A DNA stretch of 64,000 nt from Sodaliphilus pleomorphus (lineage in GTDB: Bacteria > Bacteroidota > Bacteroidia > Bacteroidales > Muribaculaceae): the NCBI RefSeq assembly GCF_009676955.1, contig NZ_CP045696.1:1424501-1488500 (forward strand). The letters run 5' to 3'. Positions 45,499 to 54,788 of this stretch are shown here, in pieces; within the stretch, counting starts at the first letter, position 1, and every line of letters begins with the position of its first letter. Both the position numbers and the translations under genes were made by a program. Under the pieces are notes generated by a model. It ran no database searches and was not told the DNA's origin. It saw only the letters and a list, made by a program, of their open reading frames with translations.

Positions 45499-47043
45499 CT
45501 ACTTGGCCGTGAGTGTGACCAGCGGCACGAGCATTTCCTCCATCGAGATGCCGCCGTGCTGGAAGGTGTCGGTGTAATACTGCACGTAGTAGTTGTAGTT
45601 GTTGGGATAGGCAAAAAAGTCGCGGTTAGACGCAAAAATGTAGGTCGACGACACGTTGAGCAGCGGCAGCCCGTAGCGCTTGGGCTGTTTTATTTCATAC
45701 ACCTGCTTGGGGTTGTAGCTCAGGTTCTTGCCCACCTTGTAGCGCAGGTTGGTGTTGGTGTTCTTGTCGCCCACCACCTTGATGGCATTTTCCACGCGCA
45801 CGGTGCCGTGGTCGGTTGTGAGCACCACCTTCCACCCCTTGCGGGCGATGAGCTTGAAAATCTCGAGGGCATAGCTGTTGCGAAACCACGTCTCGGTGAG
45901 ACGGCGGTAGGCCTCGTCGTCGTTGGCCAGCTCGCGTATCATCTTGCTCTCGGTGCGGGCGTGCGACAAGATGTCGACAAAGTTGAACACCAGCACATTC
46001 AGGTCGTAGTTGTCGAGCTGGGAAAAATTCTGCACCAGGTGCTCGCCGGCAGCCGTGTCGTTCATCTTGTTGTAGGAGAACTTGAAGCGGCGTCGGTAGC
46101 GGTCGAAAAACGTCTGTATGAGCGGCGCCTCGTTCAGGTTCTTGCCCTCGTCCTCATCCTCGTCGACCCACAGGTCGGGAAACATGCGCTCGATGTCGAT
46201 AGGCATCAGGCCCGAGAAAATGGCGTTGCGGGCATATTGCGTGGCCGTGGGCAGGATGGTGGTGTAGAGCGCCTCGCTCTCCACGTTGAAGTAGTCGCTC
46301 AGCAGGGGGCTTATCGTCTTCCACTGGTCGAGGCGGAAGTTGTCGATCACTACAAAGCACACCTTCTCCTGGTTGTCGAGCAGGGGCAGCAGTTGCGTCT
46401 TGAATATCTCGTGGCTCATGAGCGGGTGCGTGTCGGTAGTGACCCATTTCTCATAGTTGCGACGCACAAACTTGGCCCAGGCGCTGTTGGCCTCCACCTT
46501 CTGGGCATGCAGCAAGTCGACCATGCCCGTGTCGGCATTGGAGAGCGACAGCTCCCAGCGCACGAGCGTGCTGTACACCTCATACCAGTCGTCGATCGTG
46601 GCCGCCATGTTGATCATCTGGCTTATGCGCATGAACTCCTGCTGGTAGTCGCTCTGCACCTTCTCGGCCACCAGGTCGCTGCTGTGCAGGTTCTTCTTTA
46701 TCGACAGCAATATCTGCATGGGGTTGACCGGCTTTATCAAGTAGTCGGCAATCTCGCTGCCTATGGCCTGGTTCATGATGTTCTCCTCCTCGCTCTTGGT
46801 GATCATGATCACCGGCACGTTGGGCTGTGCAATCTTTATCTGCTGCAAGGCCTCCAGGCCGCTTATGCCCGGCATGTTCTCGTCGAGAATGATCAAGTCG
46901 AAGTTTTGCGACTGCAGCAAGTCGAGCGCATCGCGGCCGTTGGTCACCGTGGTCACCTCGTAGCCCTTGTTGTTGAGAAACAAAATGTGTGGTTTCAGCA
47001 AGTCGATCTCGTCGTCGGCCCACAATATCTGTTCTTTGCTCAT
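45499..47043 (-). CDS. porX: PorX, response regulator with PglZ phosphatase-like domain
   Basis: 514 residues. N-terminal receiver (acid pocket Asp10/Asp11, phospho-acceptor Asp54 in LIILDENMPG, Lys in YLIKPVN), helical linker, then a PglZ/alkaline-phosphatase-type domain with metal-site motifs FVVIDNFRLDQW, ILPTATQYARNAIFSG, VFNFVDILSHAR and TTDHGTVRVENA. This is the PorX arrangement, the regulator that controls type IX secretion genes and acts on oligonucleotides. Its partner kinase PorY is not in the window. Together with porW at 59839 it supports a functional T9SS. Confidence 0.93.
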   Translation of the reverse strand: MSKEQILWADDEIDLLKPHILFLNNKGYEVTTVTNGRDALDLLQSQNFDLIILDENMPGISGLEALQQIKIAQPNVPVIMITKSEEENIMNQAIGSEIADYLIKPVNPMQILLSIKKNLHSSDLVAEKVQSDYQQEFMRISQMINMAATIDDWYEVYSTLVRWELSLSNADTGMVDLLHAQKVEANSAWAKFVRRNYEKWVTTDTHPLMSHEIFKTQLLPLLDNQEKVCFVVIDNFRLDQWKTISPLLSDYFNVESEALYTTILPTATQYARNAIFSGLMPIDIERMFPDLWVDEDEDEGKNLNEAPLIQTFFDRYRRRFKFSYNKMNDTAAGEHLVQNFSQLDNYDLNVLVFNFVDILSHARTESKMIRELANDDEAYRRLTETWFRNSYALEIFKLIARKGWKVVLTTDHGTVRVENAIKVVGDKNTNTNLRYKVGKNLSYNPKQVYEIKQPKRYGLPLLNVSSTYIFASNRDFFAYPNNYNYYVQYYTDTFQHGGISMEEMLVPLVTLTAK

Positions 47044-47216
47044 AGTCTTTCTGTGCTCTTTGATTTGTTTTACACCTCAGGCGGCCCTGCTGGCGCATCG
47101 GCCCGCCCGCCTGCAAAGTTAACCCATAATTCCTCCCCCTGCAATACCCCCGCACGCCCAGCCACAGCGAAAAAATGGCGTGGCATGTGCGGCAGGGCTG
47201 GCGGGGGCTGGCGGCC

Positions 47217-48854
47217 TTAGCCCTTGTGGTGCGCCTGGCGAAGATAATCGGAAGGCGAGATGCCCGTGACGCGCTTGAAAGCCAAGGCAAAATTAGACCG
47301 CGACCCGAAGCCCACATCGTTGGCAATAGCCGCAATGGTGAGGTGGCCATAGTGCTCCTGGTCACCAAGCCGCCTGCAGGCCTCGGCCACACGCGCCTCA
47401 TTGAGAAGCTGCTTGAAGTTCTTGCGATACCGCTCGTTGATGACATGCGACACATATTTGTCGTTCGACTCCACAAGTGTGGCCAGTTGATGCAGAGAGA
47501 AGTCTTGCGCACAGAAGATTTCAGGGTTGTTGATCGTCTGGTCTATGTGCTCCAGCAGCGAACTCTTCAGGTCCTCGCTGAGCCCCGCCGCGCGATTGAG
47601 GCCCGATTGCGCGGCGGTCGCAATTGCGCTCTTGTGCTCCAGCAGCTCCACATTTTTCTCATAGAGTTTTCTCACATAGGCCTTCTGCTTGCGCAGCCCG
47701 CGTATGTTCACCACCAGCGCCACGGCAATGACAATGATGAAAGCCAGCAACACCAGCACGGCCATCACCATCTGGTGGTGCCGGGCATTGCTCTCGGCAA
47801 GCTGGGTGTTCACCCTTGAAAGCTCGTGTACGAAAACCGAGCGCTCCATGCGGTCGGCATTGCTCCTTGTGAGCAGACTGTCTTTTGATTTCAAATACAG
47901 GTAGTCGTAGTGAGTGGCCAAGGCCGTCTCCCCACGTTCGCGATACAGGTCCGACTTGTGTTGCAAAACCTTGTTGTGGGTGGCGGCGTCGGCATATTGC
48001 GAGGCATATTCCTCAAGTCGGTCAAGGATGTGCATTGCCTCGTCCCATTGCTTTGTCTTGTGATAGACTTCATATATATTCCAGAGCGCCAGCACCCTGC
48101 AGTTCATTGTCACCGACTTCACGGCGTCGGCATCGCGCAGTTGCTGCCTGAACGTGGCCAAAGCTTCCCGGTATGCCCCCCTGTTGTAGGCCAACGTGCC
48201 CCGATAGTCGTCATAAACAAACTTCGACAGCGGGTCGTGTCTCAGAGCGGGAATGCTTAGGAACCGCCGGAGATCATCCTGTATCTTGCCTGCTGAACCC
48301 GCTTCGGAAAACGATGTAAACAGATTGAGGAAACTTGCGCTTGCCACATCCCATTGCTTCTGCCTCACGGCTTCGTCAAAGGCCAGGCGGCAGTATTTCT
48401 GTATTTGATTCTCGCTGTCGCCTATGCCCAGCAGCTCGCTGCGGCTGGAATATATGCCAGCCAGGTTCACATAGGCATAGGCGAGATTGTCGTCGATGCG
48501 GTATTTCTTGCTTACCGCCACCGCCTGCGAGAGATAGTCGTAGGCGTGTTCAAAGTCAAGATAGTAGCACCCGTAGAGATAGCCCAAATTGTTTAGGGCA
48601 AGTGCATAGCACCGCATTTCGGCCTTGCTGCCCGTTTTTTTTCTATACCTGTTGGCTATGATGGTGTAGCACACCAATGCCGAATCGGGCTTGTGCCGCA
48701 CATCGAGATAGTGCTTGCCCAAGTTCAAAAGGCGCTCGGTGGGCATGACGTTGTATTTCTTAAACTCCCTTGTGCCGAAGGCGGCCCCTGCCGCATAGCC
48801 ACGCGTCGCAACAAGAAATAGCAATGACAATATATATATTATGGTGTGTCGCAT
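47217..48854 (-). CDS. TPR / single-membrane-helix / AraC-type regulator, second copy
   Basis: 545 residues from the ATG at 48854 (a TTG nine bases upstream is less likely). Signal-like start (MRHTIIYILSLLFLVATRG), about 300 residues of TPR-type helices (GYLYGCYYLDFEHAYDYLSQ ... KQWDEAMHILDRLEEYASQY), one transmembrane helix (MAVLVLLAFIIVIAVALVVN), a coiled coil and an AraC HTH (LATLVESNDKYVSHVINERY ... IANDVGFGSRSNFALAFKRV). Same architecture as 24601-26394. Divergent from the C10 protease at 49066; the shared region has a 12-bp tandem repeat. Confidence 0.85.
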   Translation of the reverse strand: MRHTIIYILSLLFLVATRGYAAGAAFGTREFKKYNVMPTERLLNLGKHYLDVRHKPDSALVCYTIIANRYRKKTGSKAEMRCYALALNNLGYLYGCYYLDFEHAYDYLSQAVAVSKKYRIDDNLAYAYVNLAGIYSSRSELLGIGDSENQIQKYCRLAFDEAVRQKQWDVASASFLNLFTSFSEAGSAGKIQDDLRRFLSIPALRHDPLSKFVYDDYRGTLAYNRGAYREALATFRQQLRDADAVKSVTMNCRVLALWNIYEVYHKTKQWDEAMHILDRLEEYASQYADAATHNKVLQHKSDLYRERGETALATHYDYLYLKSKDSLLTRSNADRMERSVFVHELSRVNTQLAESNARHHQMVMAVLVLLAFIIVIAVALVVNIRGLRKQKAYVRKLYEKNVELLEHKSAIATAAQSGLNRAAGLSEDLKSSLLEHIDQTINNPEIFCAQDFSLHQLATLVESNDKYVSHVINERYRKNFKQLLNEARVAEACRRLGDQEHYGHLTIAAIANDVGFGSRSNFALAFKRVTGISPSDYLRQAHHKG

Positions 48855-48881
48855 GAGTAGCAATCTTTGAATACACTCGTA

Positions 48882-48905
48882 AAGTTACTAAAAAAGTTAC
48901 TAAAA
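48882..48905. repeat. 12-bp tandem repeat upstream of the regulator
   Basis: AAGTTACTAAAA twice in a row. On the minus strand it overlaps TAACTTTA (-7-like) of the regulator gene, so it may be its promoter/operator. Confidence 0.5.
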
Positions 48906-49065
48906 TATTTCATGCCGATTTCCTTTTTTTTCGACCCCGACGAGGAGGACAACGTTTCTTTTATGTTCTGTTTCCTTGAAATTAGACACGCCCAAGAGGT
49001 TGAAAAGGAAGCCACTGCCCATAAATTTCCTAAATTTGCGACGAACCAACAAAACCATTAATATT

Positions 49066-51579
49066 ATGAACAAAATTTTTCTGACCGGGCTTATTCTACT
49101 TTTGACAAGCCTCAACATCACATCAGCTCCTGTCACACCCGGCAGGGCCAAGGACATTGCAGCGCAGTTCCTCATCAAGGCTGCAAAGGCCAAGGGACAC
49201 AACGTAGCTCCAGCCCCCGCGACGCTCTCGCTTGCCTACACAGGCATGGACGCCAATGGCCAGGCCACGCTCTACGCATTCAACCGCCGACCCAACGAGG
49301 GATTTGTGGTCATTGCCGCCGACGACCGGGCACCCGAGGTGCTCGGATATGCCGACCAGGGAACCTACGACACCGCCAGCATGCCAGCCAACATGAAATG
49401 GTGGCTCGGCCAGATGGAAGCGCAGATGGCTTACCTTATCACGCACCCCAACATGACCATGACCAAACCCCGCCACGCAGCAACGGTGGTGAAACCCCTG
49501 CTCGGGGAGATTGCTTGGGACCAGACGTCGCCCTACAACCTCTTATGCCCCTATATCTCCTACTATGACAAAGACGAGGAGGAAAACGTGAGCGGACGCG
49601 CCCCCACAGGCTGCGTGGCCACAGCCCTGGCACAGGTGATGTACTACTGGAAGTATCCTGCCGCATCCACGGGCAGCATTTCCTATACCACGGCCACGGC
49701 CAAAAAAAAGGTCAGTGCCGACTTGAACACGACCTACGACTGGAGCGTGATGACCCCGAAATGCAACAAGTATAGCGACGATACCACCAAAAACGCCATT
49801 GCAAAGCTCATGTTCAACGTCGGGGCTGCTCTCAAGAGCGACTATTTGCCCAATGGCACCGGGGCCTTCGATGTGGATGTGGTCCCCACCATCACAAAAT
49901 ATTTTGGCTACGACAAGGGAGCTCGTTATGTCCCGCGCGACTACACTCCTGCTGCCGACTACGAGCAGATGCTCATCGACGAGATTGAAGCCGGCCGACC
50001 CGTGCCCTACGGCGGTGTGACCAAGAAGCAAGAAGGCCACTTCTTTGTGCTCGATGGCATTGATGCCGACGGCCTCTACCACATCAACTGGGGATGGGGC
50101 GGCATGGACAACGGCTACTTCCTGATCTCCTCGCTCCACCCTGATGAACAAGGCACTGGCGGCAGCGCGTCGAGCGATGCCTTCAAGTATCACCAGCTCT
50201 TCATCGCCGGCATGCAGCCCGATCATGGCGGAACGGCCGAGACGGTGTGGCAGCTGAGCTACGACAAAGTGGGCGATATCTCCGGCACCTTCAACCGCAA
50301 CAAAGCAGTGAAAACCACTGTCTACGGACTAACGAATATCTCATCCACCTCTGACACCCTATTCTGCAAGCTCTACTGGACACTCATGACGCCCGACAGT
50401 GCCGTCGTATGGCAGTCGCCCATAATGTCAGACACTCTGGGCCTCTATGACGGGTATAGCAAAATCACGCACAAGATCTCCATCCCCGACAGCATCAAGG
50501 CTGGAGCCTATCTGCTGGTGCCCTCCTACACCATCGCCAACGACAACTACAGCAAGATGCACTTCATGCACGTGCTCGCTGGTGCCAACAACTGCTACCG
50601 ACTGACCCTGACCGACAAAGACATGACATGGCAGACCGCAGGCAGCCCGAAGGTCTCGGTCGAGGCTATCACTCCCGACACCCTCGTCGCCGGACAGACC
50701 AATCACATCTCGGTCACTTTCAACAACCAGGGCGGTGACTACGTGGGCGACTTGCACTTACAGCTCTATGTGAACGGGAAACGCAGGGTCTATCCCACTC
50801 AAACCACCGAGGACCGCATCGTGGCCATTCCCGGGAATGCCATCACCACCATAACCTTCGACGAGCCGCTCAAAAACAACCTTGTCAACGACAACGACTA
50901 CGTGATAAGGTTCATCGGGGAAAGTGCCGAAGAAGATGAAGACGGGTTCAAGTCCGACATCGAACTGGCTGTAGCCCACATCGCCGTGAAAGGTGTAGAG
51001 AAACCTGCCGTGTTGTATATTGAAAATGAGCTTGAGCTCCTCAACGACTCCAACGGTGTCGTCCCCTTCAACAATATTGTCGTGCAAACAACCATCAGCA
51101 ACGAGGGAAATGATTTCAACGGCCCGCTCACGGCAGTCTTCTACGACGAGGACGAATGGGATGAAACCGAGCGAATCAACACCCCCTCCATCACCATTCC
51201 ATCGGGCAGCACGGGCACCAAGTTCACTTTTACTTTTGCAATGGAGAAGGCTGTACAGGGCCACAACTACAGTTTATCGCTCTACAACCCGCAATTGGAG
51301 GAGTCTTTGTTGCCAAGCTACAGAAACGAGGTGACCTTTGTGGCCGGAGCACCCATCGCTACAGGTGTGGCACAGCCCGTGGCCGACGACATGGTAAGCT
51401 TCGACGGCAGCCAGATAAGTTGCCAGGCACTGCACATCAGCCTCTACAACATCGTTGGCCAGCTCGTAGCATCGGTCAATGGGTCAACACTGTCGACTGC
51501 AGGCCTGCCTCAGGGCAACTACATCTTGCGCGCCAAGACGGCCCAGGGCATTGTGACAAAGAAAATAATCATCCGCTAA
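49066..51579 (+). CDS. Secreted C10-family cysteine protease, second copy
   Basis: 837 residues from the ATG at 49066 (MNKIFLTGLILLLTSLNITS, signal peptide; a longer frame from 48976 has no signal sequence and starts before the TAAATTTG box at 49031-49038). Propeptide about 22-140; catalytic Cys183 in TGCVATALAQVMYYWKYP, His325 in EGHFFVLDGI and HINWGWGGMDNGYF. Two or more Ig-like modules follow, and ISLYNIVGQLVAS ... LPQGNYILRAKTAQG fits a T9SS tail. Shares little sequence outside the catalytic core with the 20906 enzyme. Confidence 0.92.
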   Translation: MNKIFLTGLILLLTSLNITSAPVTPGRAKDIAAQFLIKAAKAKGHNVAPAPATLSLAYTGMDANGQATLYAFNRRPNEGFVVIAADDRAPEVLGYADQGTYDTASMPANMKWWLGQMEAQMAYLITHPNMTMTKPRHAATVVKPLLGEIAWDQTSPYNLLCPYISYYDKDEEENVSGRAPTGCVATALAQVMYYWKYPAASTGSISYTTATAKKKVSADLNTTYDWSVMTPKCNKYSDDTTKNAIAKLMFNVGAALKSDYLPNGTGAFDVDVVPTITKYFGYDKGARYVPRDYTPAADYEQMLIDEIEAGRPVPYGGVTKKQEGHFFVLDGIDADGLYHINWGWGGMDNGYFLISSLHPDEQGTGGSASSDAFKYHQLFIAGMQPDHGGTAETVWQLSYDKVGDISGTFNRNKAVKTTVYGLTNISSTSDTLFCKLYWTLMTPDSAVVWQSPIMSDTLGLYDGYSKITHKISIPDSIKAGAYLLVPSYTIANDNYSKMHFMHVLAGANNCYRLTLTDKDMTWQTAGSPKVSVEAITPDTLVAGQTNHISVTFNNQGGDYVGDLHLQLYVNGKRRVYPTQTTEDRIVAIPGNAITTITFDEPLKNNLVNDNDYVIRFIGESAEEDEDGFKSDIELAVAHIAVKGVEKPAVLYIENELELLNDSNGVVPFNNIVVQTTISNEGNDFNGPLTAVFYDEDEWDETERINTPSITIPSGSTGTKFTFTFAMEKAVQGHNYSLSLYNPQLEESLLPSYRNEVTFVAGAPIATGVAQPVADDMVSFDGSQISCQALHISLYNIVGQLVASVNGSTLSTAGLPQGNYILRAKTAQGIVTKKIIIR

Positions 51580-51605
51580 TCTAAATATCAATTCTATTTT
51601 TCATC

Positions 51606-53639
51606 ATGAAAGCAAAAAACATGTTTGTTGCTATCAGTCTGGCCGCCATGCTGCTTAGCGGCATGGCGGGCATGGCGGGCACGTTCGAGGCCTCACACTA
51701 CTCGGCAGTCCTTCAGGGCTCGTGCATCTACGCCAAGTCATGGGACAGCGACGAGGGCTACACCCCCATGGGTATCTACCAGATGAGCGAGAGCGACACG
51801 TTTGCAGTGGTTCCGTTCCTAATCACCAAGAAAGTGATGTACAGCAACGGCGGCGGTGCCTTTGTGGGCGACGACTTCTACTGCGTGTGGAAACAAGAAG
51901 ACCCAAGTTCGGGATACACCGTAACCCAGGTCATAAAGTGGAACTTGAAAACGGGCGAACGCGAAAACCTCGGTGTATGCGACAACAATCTCGCAGCCAC
52001 AACGGCAGGCACTGCCATCGACCCGCAGTCGGGCAAGGTGTACGGCATCTTCTGGAACTCGTCCCAAAAAAGTGCTCGAGAACTCGGCATCGTTGACTAT
52101 TCCAACAAGAAACGTACCACTATAGCCACCATCGGCAAGGCGCTCTATGCATTGTGCATCGACAAGACCGGGCAGATGTATGCCATCGATGGCGACGGCA
52201 ACCTTGTGAAGATAGACAAGTCCAACGGCGAAATCGCTGTTGTAGGCCCAACGGGCATCAAGCCCAAATACATGCAGGCAGCCGTGGTCGACACCTACAC
52301 CAACAAGATGTATTGGAACGCCATCACATCAAAGGATGCCTGGATTTGCGCTGTCGACCTGTCGACGGGTGCCGCGACCAAGCTGGCTCACCTGAGCGAC
52401 CAAAACGAATTCTCGGCCATGCGCGTCCTCCCGCCGGCAGCAGCCGACAAGGCTCCCGCTCCTGTCACCAGCCTGAAGGCCAACTTTGTCGAGGCCAATA
52501 CCACTGGCACTGTATCCTTCACAATGCCCACCGAGGCTTTCGACGGCACTCCGCTTGCCGGCACACTCGCCTACCAGATATCCAATGCCGACGAGAAGCT
52601 GCTTGAGGGCACTGCCTCGCCCGGACAACAGGTGAGCGACCAGGTCACGACTGCCCAGGGCATGCAAACCATCACCGTGGTGGCAGTCAACAACCAGGGC
52701 ATCAGCCCGAAGCAAAGTGTCGAGAAATATGTGGGCTACGACACGCCCACTGCCCCCACCGGCGTCGCGCTCACAATCGACGAGACGGGCCAAGCCTCAC
52801 TCTCGTGGCAGGCTCCTGCCCAGGGCGTGCATGGTGGATACATCGATGGCCAGCACCTCACCTACAACGTCGCTCGCCAGCCCGACGGAGAAACCATGGC
52901 AACAGGATTGACGGCTACGCAATGGACCACAACGCTCGGCCAGGGCTATGCCAATGCCTACAAGTATAGCGTCACAGCCAGCAATCACGGTCTTGAGAGT
53001 GAAGCAGCAGTCTCCAACCTCGCCGTATATGGCAGCGGTCTGGAAATTCCGTGGAGCTGCACCTTCGACGACGCATCTTCGCTCGACCTCTTTACCATCA
53101 TCGATGCCAACGGCGACGACCACACGTGGAGATGGACAAAGTATCACGAGGGTGCCGCCTACTACATTTATAGCAAAACCAATGCCGCCGACGACTGGCT
53201 CATCTCGCCACCCCTGGCCTTGAAGGCCAACAAGGACTATATTGTGAAATTTGACAACGAGGTGCTGAAATCCATATACCCTGAAAAGATGGAGCTGCGT
53301 TACGGCCAAGGACTCGACACCGCCGACTATAAGGTGGTGATGCCGGTCACAACGTTCACCAACGCAGAATACAACACCAACGCCTTTACTATCGTTCCAG
53401 AACAAGACGGCGACTACCGGCTGGCTTTCCACATCGTGAGCGATGCCAACCAGGGCTCGATGTCGATCGACAGCCTCCAGGTAGACTATGCCCCCGTATC
53501 GGGCGTCAAGACAGTGACCGCCTGCGATAGCGAAAACGACAATCTCACCTTCGATCTGTGCGGGCGTCAAGTCGACGGCAACAATTTGCAGTCGGGCATC
53601 TACATCCGCAATGGCAAGAAGGTGATCATCGTCAAGTAA
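51606..53639 (+). CDS. Secreted beta-propeller / FN3 / jelly-roll protein
   Basis: 677 residues with signal peptide (MKAKNMFVAISLAAMLLSGM). N-terminal half repeats short WNLKTGERENLGV / VDLSTGAATKLAHL-type units and likely folds as a propeller; two FN3-like modules (TAPTGVALTIDETGQASLSW) follow; then a choice-of-anchor J jelly-roll domain (IPWSCTFDDASSLDLFTIID ... AADDWLISPPLALK) and a T9SS tail (DLCGRQVDGNNLQSGIYIRN). Only 27 bases after the C10 protease, so probably co-transcribed and under the same regulator. Related to the gene at 56695. Confidence 0.8.
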   Translation: MKAKNMFVAISLAAMLLSGMAGMAGTFEASHYSAVLQGSCIYAKSWDSDEGYTPMGIYQMSESDTFAVVPFLITKKVMYSNGGGAFVGDDFYCVWKQEDPSSGYTVTQVIKWNLKTGERENLGVCDNNLAATTAGTAIDPQSGKVYGIFWNSSQKSARELGIVDYSNKKRTTIATIGKALYALCIDKTGQMYAIDGDGNLVKIDKSNGEIAVVGPTGIKPKYMQAAVVDTYTNKMYWNAITSKDAWICAVDLSTGAATKLAHLSDQNEFSAMRVLPPAAADKAPAPVTSLKANFVEANTTGTVSFTMPTEAFDGTPLAGTLAYQISNADEKLLEGTASPGQQVSDQVTTAQGMQTITVVAVNNQGISPKQSVEKYVGYDTPTAPTGVALTIDETGQASLSWQAPAQGVHGGYIDGQHLTYNVARQPDGETMATGLTATQWTTTLGQGYANAYKYSVTASNHGLESEAAVSNLAVYGSGLEIPWSCTFDDASSLDLFTIIDANGDDHTWRWTKYHEGAAYYIYSKTNAADDWLISPPLALKANKDYIVKFDNEVLKSIYPEKMELRYGQGLDTADYKVVMPVTTFTNAEYNTNAFTIVPEQDGDYRLAFHIVSDANQGSMSIDSLQVDYAPVSGVKTVTACDSENDNLTFDLCGRQVDGNNLQSGIYIRNGKKVIIVK

Positions 53640-53744
53640 ACACGTTTGCGATTCCACCTTACTGGCCTGTTTTTAGCATCAGCACATCATCGCAGATTCT
53701 GGAAAAAATAGATATATAGCACACCACAAGCCAACGAGGTGCAC

Positions 53745-54642
53745 TATCGAGTAGGAGGTAAACACTAATCATAGGGTGTTTATCTCCTATTTTCGTGTTT
53801 ACCGACCTCTCACACCACCGTACGTGCCGTTCGGCATACGGCGGTTCTTAACGCGGGTGCTTTTTTCTCGTAATATTCCGTAAGCGTGGGATAGTGCGCT
53901 CGTTTCAAGTTCTCATTGGATATAGCACGTGTAAGTATGGGGCTATGGACGGTGCGCCAATAGCCTTTTCGGGTATTTGCCCACTGCCATGCCTGCCATT
54001 TGGCGATGCCACATCTTTGTAGGTTCTTGAAGCGTGTCCGCACTCGTTTCCAGCCTTTCCATATACACATGCGTATGCGACTACGCAACCATTCATCGGT
54101 TTCCCTTAGAAAGCACTTCTACGAGTTCGTCTCCAACTATCCCAATCAAAGTAGGCGCTCCCTCATACCTTTCGCTTTCCGAGCTATTCTTCCGAGGGCA
54201 GCTTTCTGTTGTTTTCGGCTTTTCTCCTTTCATCGGGTAAATAAAGTTTTGCTCGTGTGGTTAAGTTTTGCCCTTCGTCTCCGCCCACGAGCTTTAAGGC
54301 GTTGACTACTATGGCATCTGCTGACTTCTGTGGGTTCGTTGTTACTGCTTGCCTTGCGGCTCGCCCCACAGACCTCCCCGATTAAGAACATAATCTTTCA
54401 GTCTTATACTCCCTTGATTTACTCGCGTCAGTCCGGATAGCTATCGGGCTTTGGTTTGTTTAGCAACCTTACCCCTGACTTTGAGCCTTGTATCAAGTTT
54501 CTGTGCGTGGAGCCAGACTTTTGTCCTTAGCTTCCTTCCGATTCTCCTCGCGGTCAACACCGTTGCTTCGGACTATGCGCTTCCCGCTATCGGGGCACGC
54601 TCGGGACTTGCACCCATTAGATTATGCCCATGTCGGGCGAAC
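53745..54642 (-). mobile_element. Group II intron, internally deleted maturase
   Basis: About 0.9 kb, boundaries approximate. At the 5' end (near 54642) GTTCGCCCG and TGGGTGCAAGTCCC match group II 5' sequence; domain I-like GGAAGGAAGCTAAGG lies near 54534; a normal domain IV head leads into the protein start at 54233; domain V is at 53847-53806 (CGTATGCCGAACGGCACGTA core) and domain VI is the hairpin at about 53790-53751. Ribozyme parts all appear present, but the reverse-transcriptase coding part is missing. It could still be spliced or moved by a maturase supplied elsewhere. Confidence 0.75.
53810..54233 (-). pseudogene. Remnant of the group II intron reverse transcriptase/maturase
   Basis: Two pieces in different frames. 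The N-terminal piece (54233-54093, MKGEKPKTTESCPRKNSSES...) is a typical IEP start. The C-terminal piece (open from 54118 to 53810: KCFLRETDEWLRSRIRMCIW, then KGWKRVRTRFKNLQRCGIAK, WANTRKGYWRTVHSPILTRA) is the end of the maturase/X-domain. The whole RT catalytic domain and YADD motif are absent. Junction lies around 54095-54120. Confidence 0.8.
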
Positions 54643-54788
54643 CAAACGAATTGTCCTCCTAAGTCGGGCAATTTTACAGATAATAATTTTAATTTGTCTA
54701 AATAGTAGCAATATATGCCAATTATTCATTTTTCTGATTGATTATCAAGATAAAACATTATATTTGTAGCATTAAATGTTTTGGAATA

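Noticed and set aside
45442..47220. 592-codon plus-strand frame across porX
   Set aside because: No motifs, antisense to a complete PorX.
53810..54233. Full reverse transcriptase gene
   Set aside because: Catalytic domain and YADD motif are missing and the two pieces are in different frames.
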